DNA of 64,000 bases. Source: an uncultured Oscillospiraceae bacterium (lineage in GTDB: Bacteria > Bacillota > Clostridia > Oscillospirales > Acutalibacteraceae). Below the pieces are notes generated by a model. It did no database searches. It was given only the letters and a program-made list of their open reading frames with translations, and was not told where the DNA came from. The stretch covers positions 62,001-126,000 of the forward strand of contig UQUZ01000002.1 in NCBI GenBank assembly GCA_900544375.1, in the 5' to 3' direction. The first letter of the stretch is position 1; the number at the start of each line of letters is the position of its first letter. The position numbers were made by a program, and so were the translations under genes. Below, one piece after another: positions 51,535 through 61,679 of this stretch.

Positions 51535-54006
51535 ATGGCCCCGGTTCTCATCGCAAAGGTGGCGTTGGAAAACGTTTCCTATCATTTTGATAAAGCATAC
51601 GATTACTGCGTTCCGGAGAGCCTGCGGGAGCGTGCGCGGCCTGGCTGCCGCGTCAGCGTTCCCTTTGGCAGGGGAAACCAGAAGCGGTTTGGTATGCTTT
51701 TTTCCCTTTCTGAGGAAGAACCGTCCGGTAGGCTCAAGCAGCTTTCCTGCGTGCTGGATGAAGAGCCTCTTTTAAATGCGAACATGCTGCGCCTGGCAGT
51801 TTGGCTCAAGGCGCATACTTTTTGCACGCTTTATGAGGCGGTCCGCACGATTTTACCGTCCGGAATTAATCTCCGGCACAAAATGCAATATCGGATCGCT
51901 CCGGAAATAGGGGATCTGGTTCTGGACACATTTCCGTCGGATGAGCGCGAGGTGTTGCAATTGCTGCACAAGCGGCAAGCCTATGTCGGCGAGGAGCGGA
52001 TTATGCAGCTGACAGGTCTTGAGAAAGGCAGCGATGTTTTCAAACGCCTTTTGAAAAAACAGCTGGTCGTTCGCAATGACGAGGCCGCGCAGCGCATTGG
52101 GGATGCAACGGTGCGCATGGTGCGCCTGTGCGTTGCGGGGGAGGAGCTAGAGCAGCTCTTGCCTTCCCTTACCCAAAAGCAGCGCGCTGTGATGGACGTC
52201 CTCCTGGATGTGGGCTGCGCTTCGGTGAAGGAGCTGTGTTATTTCACAGGCGTAACCCCGGCCGTTGTTGCGGCACTTGAAAAAAAGAACCTGATAGATT
52301 ACTATGAAAATGAGATTTACCGCGATCCGGCTAGGCAGCCGGAAGCAGAGCAGGTCCCCCAGGCGCCTATTTGCTTGACGCGAAAGCAGCAGGCGGCCTT
52401 TGAAGAGCTCAATGCCCAATACCGTTTGGGCCGCGGCGGCGTTTCGCTCCTCTTTGGCGTGACGGGCAGCGGTAAAACACAGGTATTCCTACGGATGATT
52501 GACGAAGTATCTGCACAAGGCCGGGGCGTGATTGTCATGGTGCCTGAAATTGCTCTCACCCCACAGACACTGGCCATTTTTAAAGGTCGCTATGGGAAGC
52601 AGGTTGCCGTATTCCATAGCGCATTATCCATGGGGGAACGTATGGATGAGTGGAAACGTGTCAAAAATGGAGAGGCGGGCATTGTGGTCGGCACACGCTG
52701 CGCTGTGTTTGCGCCGTTTGAGAATCTTGGTTTGATTATCATGGATGAGGAGCAGGAGCATACCTACAAATCTGAGTCCGCACCCCGTTACCATGCGCGT
52801 GATGTGGCGAAGTTCCGCTGTGCCCAGCAAAATGCGCTGCTGATTTTGGCCTCGGCCACTCCTTCTGTGGAAAGCTATGCCGCCGCGAAAAGCGGCCGGT
52901 ATTCGCTCAATCGATTGGATGAACGCTATGGAAACGCCGTGCTGCCCGAAGTGATCACGGTTGATTTGTGTGAGGAGAACGCGGCGGGCAACCGCACGGC
53001 GATCAGCCGCAGGCTGGCCGCTGAATTGCAAAAAAATCTGGAGGCTGGCGAGCAGTCAATCCTCCTCATGAACCGCCGTGGTTACCACACTTTTGTGGCC
53101 TGCCGTTCCTGCGGCCACGTGGTTACCTGCCCAAATTGCAGCATATCGCTCACCTATCACCGGGCAAATGGTCGGCTGATGTGCCACTACTGCGGCTATT
53201 CTGAGCCGTTTCGGGATACCTGCCCGGAATGCGGGGAGCAGGACGTGCGCTATGCAGGCTTTGGAACGCAGCGGGTGGAAGAGGAGCTGGCGTTGCTTTT
53301 CCCTAAAGCGCGGATTTTGCGCATGGATGCGGATACGACGATGGCCCGCTATGCGCATGAAGATAAGCTTGCGGCTTTTTCTCATGGAGAGTATGAGATT
53401 ATGCTCGGCACGCAAATGGTGGCAAAAGGGCTTGACTTTCCGCGGGTAACGCTCGTCGGCGTGATCTCCGCCGATCAGCAGCTTTATAACGACGATTACC
53501 GCAGCCTAGAGCGTGCTTTTGCGCTGCTCACCCAGGTAGTGGGGCGGTCCGGCCGCGGTGCGATCAAAGGGCGCGCCGTCATCCAAACGCTCACGCCGGA
53601 AAACCCAGTGATCCGCCTGGCGGCGAAACAGGATTATGATGCATTTTATCAAACGGAAATCCTATTGCGTAAAGCGATGGTTTATCCGCCGTATTGCGAT
53701 TTGCTCTGTATCGGGTTTGTCGGGGAAAAGGAGGCGCAGGTAGCGGCGGCCTCCAAATGCTTTTTGGAACTGATGAAATCCCTGAGCCAGCTGGAATATC
53801 CGGAGCAGAAATTTATTGTGCTCGGCCCCATGCCGCCGCGAATTGCAAAGCTGAGCAATAAATTTCGCTATCGGCTGATTGTCAAGTGCCGCAATACGAA
53901 GGGGTTTCGATCCATGATTGAAACCCTCCTCACACAGTTCCCAAAGGATGCGCGGTTTAGGGAAGTAACGGTATATGCCGACCTGAATCCGGAGAATATT
54001 TATTAA
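51535..54006 (+). CDS. priA: Primosomal replication protein N' (PriA helicase)
   Basis: An 823-residue replication-restart helicase. N-terminal 3'BD domain (VALENVSYHFDKAYDY), winged helix, Walker A GVTGSGKTQVF, DEEQEH box, and eight zinc-binding Cys (CRSCGHVVTCPNC and CHYCGY...CPECGEQD), then the C-terminal helicase motifs (GTQMVAKGLDFP). coaBC, which sits before priA in Bacillus, is absent. AAAGGAGAG precedes the ATG. Confidence 0.96.
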   Translation: MAPVLIAKVALENVSYHFDKAYDYCVPESLRERARPGCRVSVPFGRGNQKRFGMLFSLSEEEPSGRLKQLSCVLDEEPLLNANMLRLAVWLKAHTFCTLYEAVRTILPSGINLRHKMQYRIAPEIGDLVLDTFPSDEREVLQLLHKRQAYVGEERIMQLTGLEKGSDVFKRLLKKQLVVRNDEAAQRIGDATVRMVRLCVAGEELEQLLPSLTQKQRAVMDVLLDVGCASVKELCYFTGVTPAVVAALEKKNLIDYYENEIYRDPARQPEAEQVPQAPICLTRKQQAAFEELNAQYRLGRGGVSLLFGVTGSGKTQVFLRMIDEVSAQGRGVIVMVPEIALTPQTLAIFKGRYGKQVAVFHSALSMGERMDEWKRVKNGEAGIVVGTRCAVFAPFENLGLIIMDEEQEHTYKSESAPRYHARDVAKFRCAQQNALLILASATPSVESYAAAKSGRYSLNRLDERYGNAVLPEVITVDLCEENAAGNRTAISRRLAAELQKNLEAGEQSILLMNRRGYHTFVACRSCGHVVTCPNCSISLTYHRANGRLMCHYCGYSEPFRDTCPECGEQDVRYAGFGTQRVEEELALLFPKARILRMDADTTMARYAHEDKLAAFSHGEYEIMLGTQMVAKGLDFPRVTLVGVISADQQLYNDDYRSLERAFALLTQVVGRSGRGAIKGRAVIQTLTPENPVIRLAAKQDYDAFYQTEILLRKAMVYPPYCDLLCIGFVGEKEAQVAAASKCFLELMKSLSQLEYPEQKFIVLGPMPPRIAKLSNKFRYRLIVKCRNTKGFRSMIETLLTQFPKDARFREVTVYADLNPENIY

Positions 54007-54095
54007 AAATTTTATGTTTCAATGATAGATTCTTCATATGTCAGCCATATTTATTTTGTAAAACAGAGGAGAACATAGGAAAGGATGGGTGCCAT

Positions 54096-54566
54096 ATGGC
54101 ATTGAGAAAAATCGTGGTGGAGGGCGATCCGGTTTTAAAAAAGAAAAGCCGGCCGGTTGAAAAATTTGACGCAAGGCTTGCCGAGCTTTTAGACGATATG
54201 AGACAAACGCTTTATAGCGCGGAGGGCGTCGGCCTTGCTGCCGTACAGGTCGGCGTTTTGCGCCGCGTCGTCGTAGTCGATGTGGGCGACGGCCTTCTGG
54301 AGCTTGTTAACCCGGAGATTATAGAAGCAGAGGGTGAGCAGCGCGAGAGCGAGGGATGTTTATCCTTGCCTGGAGAATATGGGGAAACCATTCGCCCGGC
54401 AGTCGTCAAGGTCAAGGCGCAGAATCGGGAGGGCAAATGGTGTATCTATAAGGGCGATGGATTGAAAGCGCGTTGCTTCTGCCATGAGATCGATCATTTG
54501 GACGGCATCCTTTTCACGGAGCGTTTGGCGCCGGAAGCGTCTATTCAGTCAACGATCAAACGATAG
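54096..54566 (+). CDS. def: Peptide deformylase
   Basis: A 156-residue metalloenzyme that removes the formyl group from new proteins. Motif 1 GVGLAAVQVG, motif 2 ESEGCLSLPG with the metal Cys, motif 3 CHEIDHLDGILF with two His and the catalytic Glu. Motif 1 has V where Q follows A in most (AAPQVG). Followed by fmt after 24 bp. GGATGG is the likely ribosome site. Confidence 0.95.
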   Translation: MALRKIVVEGDPVLKKKSRPVEKFDARLAELLDDMRQTLYSAEGVGLAAVQVGVLRRVVVVDVGDGLLELVNPEIIEAEGEQRESEGCLSLPGEYGETIRPAVVKVKAQNREGKWCIYKGDGLKARCFCHEIDHLDGILFTERLAPEASIQSTIKR

Positions 54567-54590
54567 AAAGGCAAAAGGAGCGATAGAATC

Positions 54591-55523
54591 ATGCGCATTA
54601 TTTTTATGGGAACGCCGGAATTTGCAGTGCCCTGCCTGGAGCGGCTCATTCAAGATGGGCATGAGGTATCAGGCGTGTTCACACAGCCCGATAAGCCCAA
54701 GGGGAGAGGCTATTCTGTGATGCCGCCGCCGGTCAAACAGGCGGCGCTGAAAGCCGGTATTCCCGTTTACCAGCCTGCCTCTGTTAAAACGGAGGCAGCC
54801 TTTGCTCAGCTCAAGGCGCTGGATCCTGAGCTCATTGTGGTGGTGGCATATGGTAAAATTTTGCCTCAGGCGGTGCTGGATCTCCCCCCATATGGGTGCA
54901 TCAATGTGCATGCATCGTTGTTGCCGCGGCTGCGCGGCGCGGCGCCGATCCAGTGGTCGATCCTGCGGGGCGATCAGAAAACCGGCGTGACAACCATGTT
55001 TATGGACGCTGGTCTGGATACGGGCGACATGCTCCTGAAGGCGGAAACGGAAATTGGTGAGGATGAAACGGCGGGCGAGCTGCATGACAAGCTCTCCGGG
55101 CTGGGGGCGCAGCTTCTATCCGATACGCTTTACTCCCTTCAGGCTGGCACGCTCCAGCGGGTTCCACAGGAGGACGGCGAATCGACCTATGCGCCGATGC
55201 TCGATAAATCCCTCTGCCCGATTGACTGGTCAAAGCCCGCGCGGGAAATTCACAATCAAATTCGCGGCCTGTCCCCCTGGCCGGTGGCTGTTACAAGCCT
55301 GTCCGGCAAGCGGATGAAAGTGCATGGCTCCCGGATGACAGGGCGCGAAAGCACGCTCCCCTACGGCACGGTAACCGGTGTGGACGGTGAGATTTGCGTT
55401 GCCTGCGGGGATGGGGCGGTATTATCGCTTCTGTGCATTCAGGCGGAGGGAGGTAAGCGCATGGATGCCTCTGACTATCTGCGCGGCCACCCGATCCCGA
55501 AGGGGACGAGACTGGGAGAGTAA
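54591..55523 (+). CDS. fmt: Methionyl-tRNA formyltransferase
   Basis: A 310-residue enzyme that formylates initiator Met-tRNA with 10-formyl-THF: IIFMGTPEFAVPCLERL, the catalytic block CINVHASLLPRLRGAAPIQW, then DTGDM. The C-terminal OB fold binds tRNA. AAAGGAG before the ATG. Confidence 0.96.
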   Translation: MRIIFMGTPEFAVPCLERLIQDGHEVSGVFTQPDKPKGRGYSVMPPPVKQAALKAGIPVYQPASVKTEAAFAQLKALDPELIVVVAYGKILPQAVLDLPPYGCINVHASLLPRLRGAAPIQWSILRGDQKTGVTTMFMDAGLDTGDMLLKAETEIGEDETAGELHDKLSGLGAQLLSDTLYSLQAGTLQRVPQEDGESTYAPMLDKSLCPIDWSKPAREIHNQIRGLSPWPVAVTSLSGKRMKVHGSRMTGRESTLPYGTVTGVDGEICVACGDGAVLSLLCIQAEGGKRMDASDYLRGHPIPKGTRLGE

Positions 55524-55557
55524 CCCTATTTTTATTTGATTGACCGGAGGATTGTGG

Positions 55558-56259
55558 ATGAACTTTTTTTTGTTCCATCTGGATTATTATTATTTGATTT
55601 TAGTCGTGCCAGCCATGATTTTGGCCCTGATTGCCCAGATCGGGGTGAAACGCGCTTATGCAAAATATGCACAGGTGCGCGTGACGAGCGGCATGACCGG
55701 GGCGGACGCGGCGATGAACGTGCTGCGCCACTACGGCCTAATGGATGTGCGCATTGAGCGCATTGCCGGCAACCTGACGGATCACTATGACCCACGCGCC
55801 AATGTGATTCGCCTTTCCGATGGGGTATATGGAAGCGCTTCTGTGGCGGCGATCGGCGTCGCCTGCCATGAAGCGGGCCATGCCGTTCAGCATGCCAAAG
55901 GCTACCTGCCGATCAAAATTCGTAATGCGATTCTTCCCGTTTGCAACCTTGGCTCAAAGCTTGGTATCCCGCTCGCGGTAGCCGGCTTGATCTTTGGCGC
56001 GGATTTGTTGGTGAATGTGGGCCTACTGCTATATTCTCTGGTTGTAATTTTTCAGCTTGCGACGCTGCCGGTGGAGTTTAACGCAAGCCGCCGTGCAATC
56101 CGTGTGATCGATGATACGGGGATGCTCTCCGGGGAGGAACTGCCGGGAGCACGCAGCGTATTGCGCGCCGCAGCGATGACCTATGTTGCAGCGCTTGTTG
56201 TTTCCCTTGCCAATCTGCTGCGTCTGCTTGCGATTTTCGCGGGCCGGCGGGATGATTAG
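55558..56259 (+). CDS. YugP-like zinc metallopeptidase (membrane)
   Basis: A 233-residue membrane protein with three or four hydrophobic segments and the gluzincin motif HEAGHAVQHA (GVACHEAGHA). It is of the YugP/DUF2268-like neutral zinc metallopeptidase 2 family. ATG 55558 has GGAGG at 7-8 nt. Its place between fmt and rsmB is not found in Bacillus but is frequent in Clostridia. Substrate unknown. Confidence 0.9.
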   Translation: MNFFLFHLDYYYLILVVPAMILALIAQIGVKRAYAKYAQVRVTSGMTGADAAMNVLRHYGLMDVRIERIAGNLTDHYDPRANVIRLSDGVYGSASVAAIGVACHEAGHAVQHAKGYLPIKIRNAILPVCNLGSKLGIPLAVAGLIFGADLLVNVGLLLYSLVVIFQLATLPVEFNASRRAIRVIDDTGMLSGEELPGARSVLRAAAMTYVAALVVSLANLLRLLAIFAGRRDD

Positions 56260-56282
56260 TTTTCAATCAAGGAGGGATTCTC

Positions 56283-57617
56283 ATGGGGAAAAATGCTCGC
56301 CAAATTGCGATGGAGATTCTCGTCCGAATGCAGCGCGATGCGGCGTATTCCAATTTGACACTGGATGCCGCCTTGCGCCGCAATGAGCTCCCGGCGCGGG
56401 ATGCGGCGCTTGTTTCCGCGCTGGTATATGGCGTTGAGGAGCGGCTTTATACCATTGACTATCAGCTCTCCCTCTACTTAAAGCAGCCGCTGAAAAAGCT
56501 CAAGCCTGAGGTGCTGGCCGCCCTGCGGCTCGGCGTGTGTCAGCTCCTTTTTATGGAACGGATTCCTTCCTCCGCGGCGGTTTGCGAGAGTGTTTCCCTT
56601 GTCAAGCAAAACGGCTGCGCCTTTGCTGCCGGGCTGGTCAATGCTGTGCTTCGAAAGGTGAGCGATGCGGGGATTTGCCTGCCGGAGCAGGAGGCAGATG
56701 CGCTTCAGATGCTTTCCATCCGTTATTCTTTTCCAGAATGGTTGATTGAGAAATGGCTCAATGCCTATGGGCGGGAGAATACGCTTTCTATTTTGGAGGC
56801 CTGCATGGCGCCTGCTCCTCTAACGGTGCGTGTTAACACATTGCAGACAACAGCGGAAAAGCTGACCGTTCTGCTCCAGCAGGATCATGTGGCGGCCCAT
56901 GCCGCCGCGGATGTGGAAGATGCTTTGGTTTTAGATCGCGCGGGTGCGATCGAGCGCACAAAAGCCTATCAGGATGGGCTTTTCCATGTGCAGGATATTT
57001 CCTCCCAGCTTTGCTGCAAGGCCTTGGATGCCCAGCCGGGGGAAACGGTTTTCGATCTTTGTGCTGCGCCGGGCGGCAAAAGCTTTACCGTTGCTGAGCG
57101 CATGCGTGGGGAAGGATCGGTGTGTTCCTTTGACCTGTATCCCTCCCGCACGGCATTGATTGAGCAAGGCGCTGCACGGCTTGGAATTACGTCGGTCTAC
57201 CCTGCTGTGGCGGATGCTTCCTGCTACAATGAAGCTTATGGAAAAGCGGACAGGGTGCTTTGCGATGTGCCTTGCTCTGGCTTTGGAATTGTGCGCAGAA
57301 AACCGGAAATTCGCTATAAACCGCAGGGAGAGGTTGACAAATTGCCTGATTTGCAGTACCTTATACTCCGTAACGCCGCTCGTTATGTAAAAAAGGGCGG
57401 CAGGCTGGTGTATTCTACCTGCACCTTGAATCCCGAGGAAAACGAAGCGGTCTGCTTGCGATTTTTACAGGAAAACGCTTCTTTCCGCCCCGTTGCGCCT
57501 GATTTGCCCGAGCAGTTGAATGCCCGAAAGGATGACAACGGCTTTTTCACCCTATTCCCCGAAGCGGGTGGGCGCGATGGATTTTATATTGCAGTGTTTC
57601 AAGAGGTGAGCGTTTGA
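56283..57617 (+). CDS. rsmB: 16S rRNA (cytosine-967-C5)-methyltransferase
   Basis: A 444-residue protein: N-terminal NusB-like RNA-binding domain (NARQIAMEILVRMQRDAAYS) and the C-terminal SAM methyltransferase with DLCAAPGGKSFTVAERM, DVPCSGFGIVRRKP (first Cys) and YSTCTLNPEENE (catalytic Cys). The stop overlaps the TTG start of rlmN. AAGGAGGG precedes the ATG. Confidence 0.95.
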   Translation: MGKNARQIAMEILVRMQRDAAYSNLTLDAALRRNELPARDAALVSALVYGVEERLYTIDYQLSLYLKQPLKKLKPEVLAALRLGVCQLLFMERIPSSAAVCESVSLVKQNGCAFAAGLVNAVLRKVSDAGICLPEQEADALQMLSIRYSFPEWLIEKWLNAYGRENTLSILEACMAPAPLTVRVNTLQTTAEKLTVLLQQDHVAAHAAADVEDALVLDRAGAIERTKAYQDGLFHVQDISSQLCCKALDAQPGETVFDLCAAPGGKSFTVAERMRGEGSVCSFDLYPSRTALIEQGAARLGITSVYPAVADASCYNEAYGKADRVLCDVPCSGFGIVRRKPEIRYKPQGEVDKLPDLQYLILRNAARYVKKGGRLVYSTCTLNPEENEAVCLRFLQENASFRPVAPDLPEQLNARKDDNGFFTLFPEAGGRDGFYIAVFQEVSV

Positions 57618-58666
57618 ATTCGAAGGATATCCGGTCGATGACGGCAGAGCAACTCAAACAGGCGCTGGCTCCAGCTGCCCAGCCATCCTACCGTGTTTCT
57701 CAGGTGTATGCCTGGCTGCATAAACGAGGCGTTTCTGATTTTGAGGAAATGACCGATCAGCCAAAAGCTTTCCGCGAATTCCTGCGCGATCATTTTTCGA
57801 TCTTAGGCTGCAATATTGAAAAAAGGTTGGTTTCCTCCTATGATGAAACCGTGAAATATCTTTATAGGCTGCATGACGGTGCTTTGATTGAATCCGTTTT
57901 GATGCGCTATAAATACGGCTATACGCTTTGCGTATCCTCTCAGGTCGGCTGTAAAATGGGCTGTTCCTTTTGCGCATCCACAATCGGGGGCTTTGTTCGA
58001 AATTTGGCGCCGTCCGAAATGCTGGGGCAAATTTATGCTGCGCAGCGTGATTGGAATGTCCGCGTCTCCCACGTCGTATTAATGGGAATGGGGGAGCCGT
58101 TGGATAATTTTGAAAACGTGCTTCGGTTTTTGCAGTTGGCCACGGATGTCAACGGGCTGAATCTCAGCATGCGGAATATTTCGCTCTCAACCTGCGGAAT
58201 TGTGCCCGGGATTGAGAAGCTGCTGGAATATCATTTGCAATTAACGCTCTCCGTCTCCCTGCATGCCCCAAACGACGCGGTGCGTTCCCGGATTATGCCG
58301 GTCAATCACCGTTGGGGTGTAGATGAATTATTGCATGCGTGCAGGAGATATGCGGCGAAAACCTCCCGCAGAATCTCCTTTGAATATGCCATGATCCAAG
58401 ATGTGAACGATTCCGACGCTTGTGCGCTGGAGCTTGCCCGCCGCCTGCGTGGGATGCTGTGCCACGTTAATCTGATCCCGGCCAACGAGGTGCGGGAGAA
58501 TGCTTATCGCCGCAGCCCACGGGAGCGGTTGGAGCGGTTTGCAAAGCTTTTGGAGCAAAATGGTATTCAGGTGACGATCCGCCGCACGCTTGGCGCGGAT
58601 ATCAATGCCTCTTGCGGGCAGTTGAGACGCGGATATTTATCCCGGCAAAGGGAGGAGAACGTGTGA
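57614..58666 (+). CDS. rlmN: 23S rRNA/tRNA adenine-2-C-methyltransferase
   Basis: A 350-residue radical SAM enzyme that methylates A2503 of 23S rRNA. The cluster motif is CKMGCSFCAST, with the catalytic Cys in the C-terminal NASCGQLR. Start is TTG 57614, with AGAGGTG 5 nt upstream, coupled to rsmB. GTG of prpC overlaps the stop codon. Confidence 0.95.
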   Translation: MNSKDIRSMTAEQLKQALAPAAQPSYRVSQVYAWLHKRGVSDFEEMTDQPKAFREFLRDHFSILGCNIEKRLVSSYDETVKYLYRLHDGALIESVLMRYKYGYTLCVSSQVGCKMGCSFCASTIGGFVRNLAPSEMLGQIYAAQRDWNVRVSHVVLMGMGEPLDNFENVLRFLQLATDVNGLNLSMRNISLSTCGIVPGIEKLLEYHLQLTLSVSLHAPNDAVRSRIMPVNHRWGVDELLHACRRYAAKTSRRISFEYAMIQDVNDSDACALELARRLRGMLCHVNLIPANEVRENAYRRSPRERLERFAKLLEQNGIQVTIRRTLGADINASCGQLRRGYLSRQREENV

Positions 58667-59391
58667 GAATTGTGGCAAAAACGGATATCGGCAGAGTGCG
58701 CGAGTCCAATCAGGATTCCTACGCTGCAGGCGAATTGCCTGGCGGTGTGGCTTGGGCCGTGGTATGTGATGGGATGGGGGGCGCGGCCGGCGGCAGCGTT
58801 GCAAGCTCAACCGCGGTGAAAATGATTTCCCAGCAGATCAATGCGCAGTATCGCGATGGGATGAGCGGCAACTCCATTAAAAATATGCTGGTTTCCGCCG
58901 TGACTGCGGCAAACGTTAGCATTTTTGATTTAGCCAGCGCAAACCCCGAACTGCATGGCATGGGCACAACGGTGGTCGCCGCGGTATTGTCAGACCAAAT
59001 GATCCGCATTGTCCATGCGGGAGACAGCCGCGCTTATAAGGTATCCCCAAAGGGAATTATGCAGATGACGCGGGATCATTCCATTGTTCAGGAACTGGTG
59101 GAAACCGGAAAGCTGACCCCCAATGAGGCGAAAGCGCATCCGAGGAAAAACATCATTACGCGTGCCTTAGGTGTCGATGAGGCAGTTGATATAGATTTCT
59201 GTGAGGACAGGATGGAGCCGGAAGACGTGCTGCTCCTGTGCACAGATGGGCTGACCAACTATCTGGAAACAGATGAAATTTTTCAGATAACCCAAACGAG
59301 CGGATATTATGAATCCGCACAGCAAATGGTTGACCTTGCCAATCAGCACGGTGGCGGCGACAATATCACAGTGGTTGCTATTACGTATTGA
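58663..59391 (+). CDS. prpC: PP2C-type Ser/Thr phosphatase (PrpC/Stp)
   Basis: A 242-residue PP2C phosphatase: KTDIGRVRESNQDSY, VVCDGMGGAAGGS, MGTTVVAAVL, VHAGDSRAYK and the C-terminal GGGDNITVV with metal Asp residues. It reverses phosphorylation by the kinase encoded next, PrkC. GTG start at 58663 with GGGAGGAG upstream. Confidence 0.95.
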   Translation: MRIVAKTDIGRVRESNQDSYAAGELPGGVAWAVVCDGMGGAAGGSVASSTAVKMISQQINAQYRDGMSGNSIKNMLVSAVTAANVSIFDLASANPELHGMGTTVVAAVLSDQMIRIVHAGDSRAYKVSPKGIMQMTRDHSIVQELVETGKLTPNEAKAHPRKNIITRALGVDEAVDIDFCEDRMEPEDVLLLCTDGLTNYLETDEIFQITQTSGYYESAQQMVDLANQHGGGDNITVVAITY

Positions 59392-59431
59392 TGCGCAGTC
59401 ATTTCCGGCTTCTACGAAAGGATGGTTACAC

Positions 59432-61639
59432 ATGGAGAATTATGTTGGGAAGCGGCTGGACGGCCGTTATGAAATTCAGGAGATCATCGGTGTCGGCGGG
59501 ATGGCCGTCGTTTATAAGGCCTATGATAATATTGACGACCGGATCGTAGCCGTTAAAATTCTGAAAGAGGAGTTCCTACAGAATGAGGAGTTCCGCCGCC
59601 GCTTCAAAAATGAGTCGAAGGCAATTGCTGTGCTCTCTCACCCGAATATCGTAAAAGTGTACGATGTAAGTTTTGGAGACAGGCTCCAGTATATTGTGAT
59701 GGAGTATGTCGAGGGTATCACGCTTAAGGAGTATATTGAGCAGCAAAAGGTCATTAACTGGAAAGAAGCGGTTCATTTTGTCACACAGATCCTGCGCGCG
59801 CTTCAGCATGCACATGATAAAGGAATCGTGCACCGTGATATTAAGCCGCAGAATATCATGCTCCTGCAAAATGGCAACATCAAGGTAACAGATTTTGGTA
59901 TTGCCCGCTTCAGCCGCAGCGAAACCCGCACAATGACGGAGAGCGCGATTGGCTCCGTTCATTATATCAGCCCGGAGCAGGCGCGCGGCGAAATTACGGA
60001 TGATAAAGCGGATCTCTATTCCGTAGGCGTCGTGCTCTATGAGATGCTGACGGGGCAGCTTCCCTTCCAATCGGATAGCGCCGTTTCCGTTGCAATTATG
60101 CAGCTGCAATCCGATCCAAAGAGCCCGCGCGAGCTTAACGATCAAATTCCAGTCGGCCTGGAGCAGATCACGATGAAAGCGATGCAGAAAGATGTGCGCG
60201 ACCGCTATCAGTCTGCCGCCGAAATGCTGCTGGATTTAGATGAATTTAAGCGCAATCCGAATATTAAATTTAACTATGCTTGTTTCGTGGATAATGAGCC
60301 CACCAAATATATTGAGGATACCGGCAAGGTGCGCCCTGTTGTTCCACCAGAGCCGGAGGATACCTATGACGACGAGGCCTCCTCTCGTAAGAAAACGCTG
60401 CCTATCCTGATCGGGATTGTGGCTGGCCTTGCGGTTGTCGGCATTATCATCGGCGTTCTGTTTGGTACAGGGGTATTAGGCGGAGGCCGGGTTGAAATTC
60501 CCCAGTTGGTAGGCTTAAATTATTATAACGATATTCAGCCTCATTTAGAGGATAAATACGCGAATTATAATATTGTGGTATCTGATGAAAAAGTCACCGA
60601 TTCAACCAAAGCGCCGAATACGATTGTCGAGCAGTCGCCCGCCTATTCCGAAGGGAAAAAGATGCGCAAAGGCGGAAAGATCGTTGTTAAGCTGGTCGGC
60701 AACAGTGGAGATCTTGAAATTCCCGATATCCGCGGCTCCTATTTTGACGACGCAAGACAGCAATTGATTGAAAAAGGCTTTTTGAATGTTTCCAGCAGTC
60801 CGATCAGTGTTTATGACGCGGAGTTGAAGGAGGGCCAGGTTGTCCAAACGGTTCCCGCGGCGGGGAATAAGGTGTCCGCTGATACAACGATCTATATCCA
60901 GGTCAATAGCGGTAAGGATACCAACTCCTCTGAGGTGCCAAACCTTTCTACCATGACGGTTGAAAATGCCAAAATGATGCTGGAGAGCGTAGGGCTTCAG
61001 CTGGATACCAATTTTCAGTATGAAAGCAGCGACGCACCAAAAGATACAGTGATCGAGCAGAGCGTTCCCCATGGCACGATGGTTGCTAAGAATACAAAAA
61101 TCAGCGTAACGCTCAGCGATGGCAGCGGTGAGCCGAAGCAGTATACCATTACGCTGGCGAGCATGCCCAATGTGAAAAATACGGAGGCCACCATCCGTGC
61201 CTATTTGGATGGCACGGAAACGGTATATGATCAAACGGTTTTGCTCAACGGCAGCCCTGTGAGTATCGATGTAAAAGGCAGCGGAACAGGCCGTAAATTT
61301 ACCGTTACTTTAAATGGTGAAACGGTGTATGAATCCATCTTTGATTTCACGACGGGTACACAGACCAATGAAAAGTATTCCTATTCCAACTTCAAAGTAT
61401 CTGTGCCGAATGTGCGCGGCATGACGCAGGCCGCCGCTGAGGAGGAACTAAAGGCATACGGCTTCAAAGTGGAGGTAAAAACCGCCACGAGCCTGAATAC
61501 GCCTTCCGGCAACGTGTTCATGCAGGATCCTTCCGACGGAAGAACTGCTGCATATGGCTCTACGATAACAATCACAGTGAGTTCCGGCGGCATCATTGGT
61601 GGGGAGACAACGCTGCCGGATACGACCCCAGCGGGCTGA
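59432..61639 (+). CDS. prkC: Ser/Thr protein kinase with PASTA domains (PrkC/Stk1)
   Basis: A 735-residue transmembrane kinase: catalytic domain (1-270; IIGVGGMAVVYKAY, VHRDIKPQN, DFGIARF), juxtamembrane linker, one helix (TLPILIGIVAGLAVVGIIIG), then four extracellular PASTA repeats beginning VEIPQLVG, LEIPDIRG, SEVPNLST and VSVPNVRG. The fourth is set apart by about 85 residues of a beta-rich insert. PASTA domains sense muropeptides or lipid II and control germination and division. ATG 59432 preferred over the frame start at 59309. Confidence 0.95.
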   Translation: MENYVGKRLDGRYEIQEIIGVGGMAVVYKAYDNIDDRIVAVKILKEEFLQNEEFRRRFKNESKAIAVLSHPNIVKVYDVSFGDRLQYIVMEYVEGITLKEYIEQQKVINWKEAVHFVTQILRALQHAHDKGIVHRDIKPQNIMLLQNGNIKVTDFGIARFSRSETRTMTESAIGSVHYISPEQARGEITDDKADLYSVGVVLYEMLTGQLPFQSDSAVSVAIMQLQSDPKSPRELNDQIPVGLEQITMKAMQKDVRDRYQSAAEMLLDLDEFKRNPNIKFNYACFVDNEPTKYIEDTGKVRPVVPPEPEDTYDDEASSRKKTLPILIGIVAGLAVVGIIIGVLFGTGVLGGGRVEIPQLVGLNYYNDIQPHLEDKYANYNIVVSDEKVTDSTKAPNTIVEQSPAYSEGKKMRKGGKIVVKLVGNSGDLEIPDIRGSYFDDARQQLIEKGFLNVSSSPISVYDAELKEGQVVQTVPAAGNKVSADTTIYIQVNSGKDTNSSEVPNLSTMTVENAKMMLESVGLQLDTNFQYESSDAPKDTVIEQSVPHGTMVAKNTKISVTLSDGSGEPKQYTITLASMPNVKNTEATIRAYLDGTETVYDQTVLLNGSPVSIDVKGSGTGRKFTVTLNGETVYESIFDFTTGTQTNEKYSYSNFKVSVPNVRGMTQAAAEEELKAYGFKVEVKTATSLNTPSGNVFMQDPSDGRTAAYGSTITITVSSGGIIGGETTLPDTTPAG

Positions 61640-61679
61640 GTGCTGCAAGAAATTTAGTATACGAAAAGTGGGATCTGTT

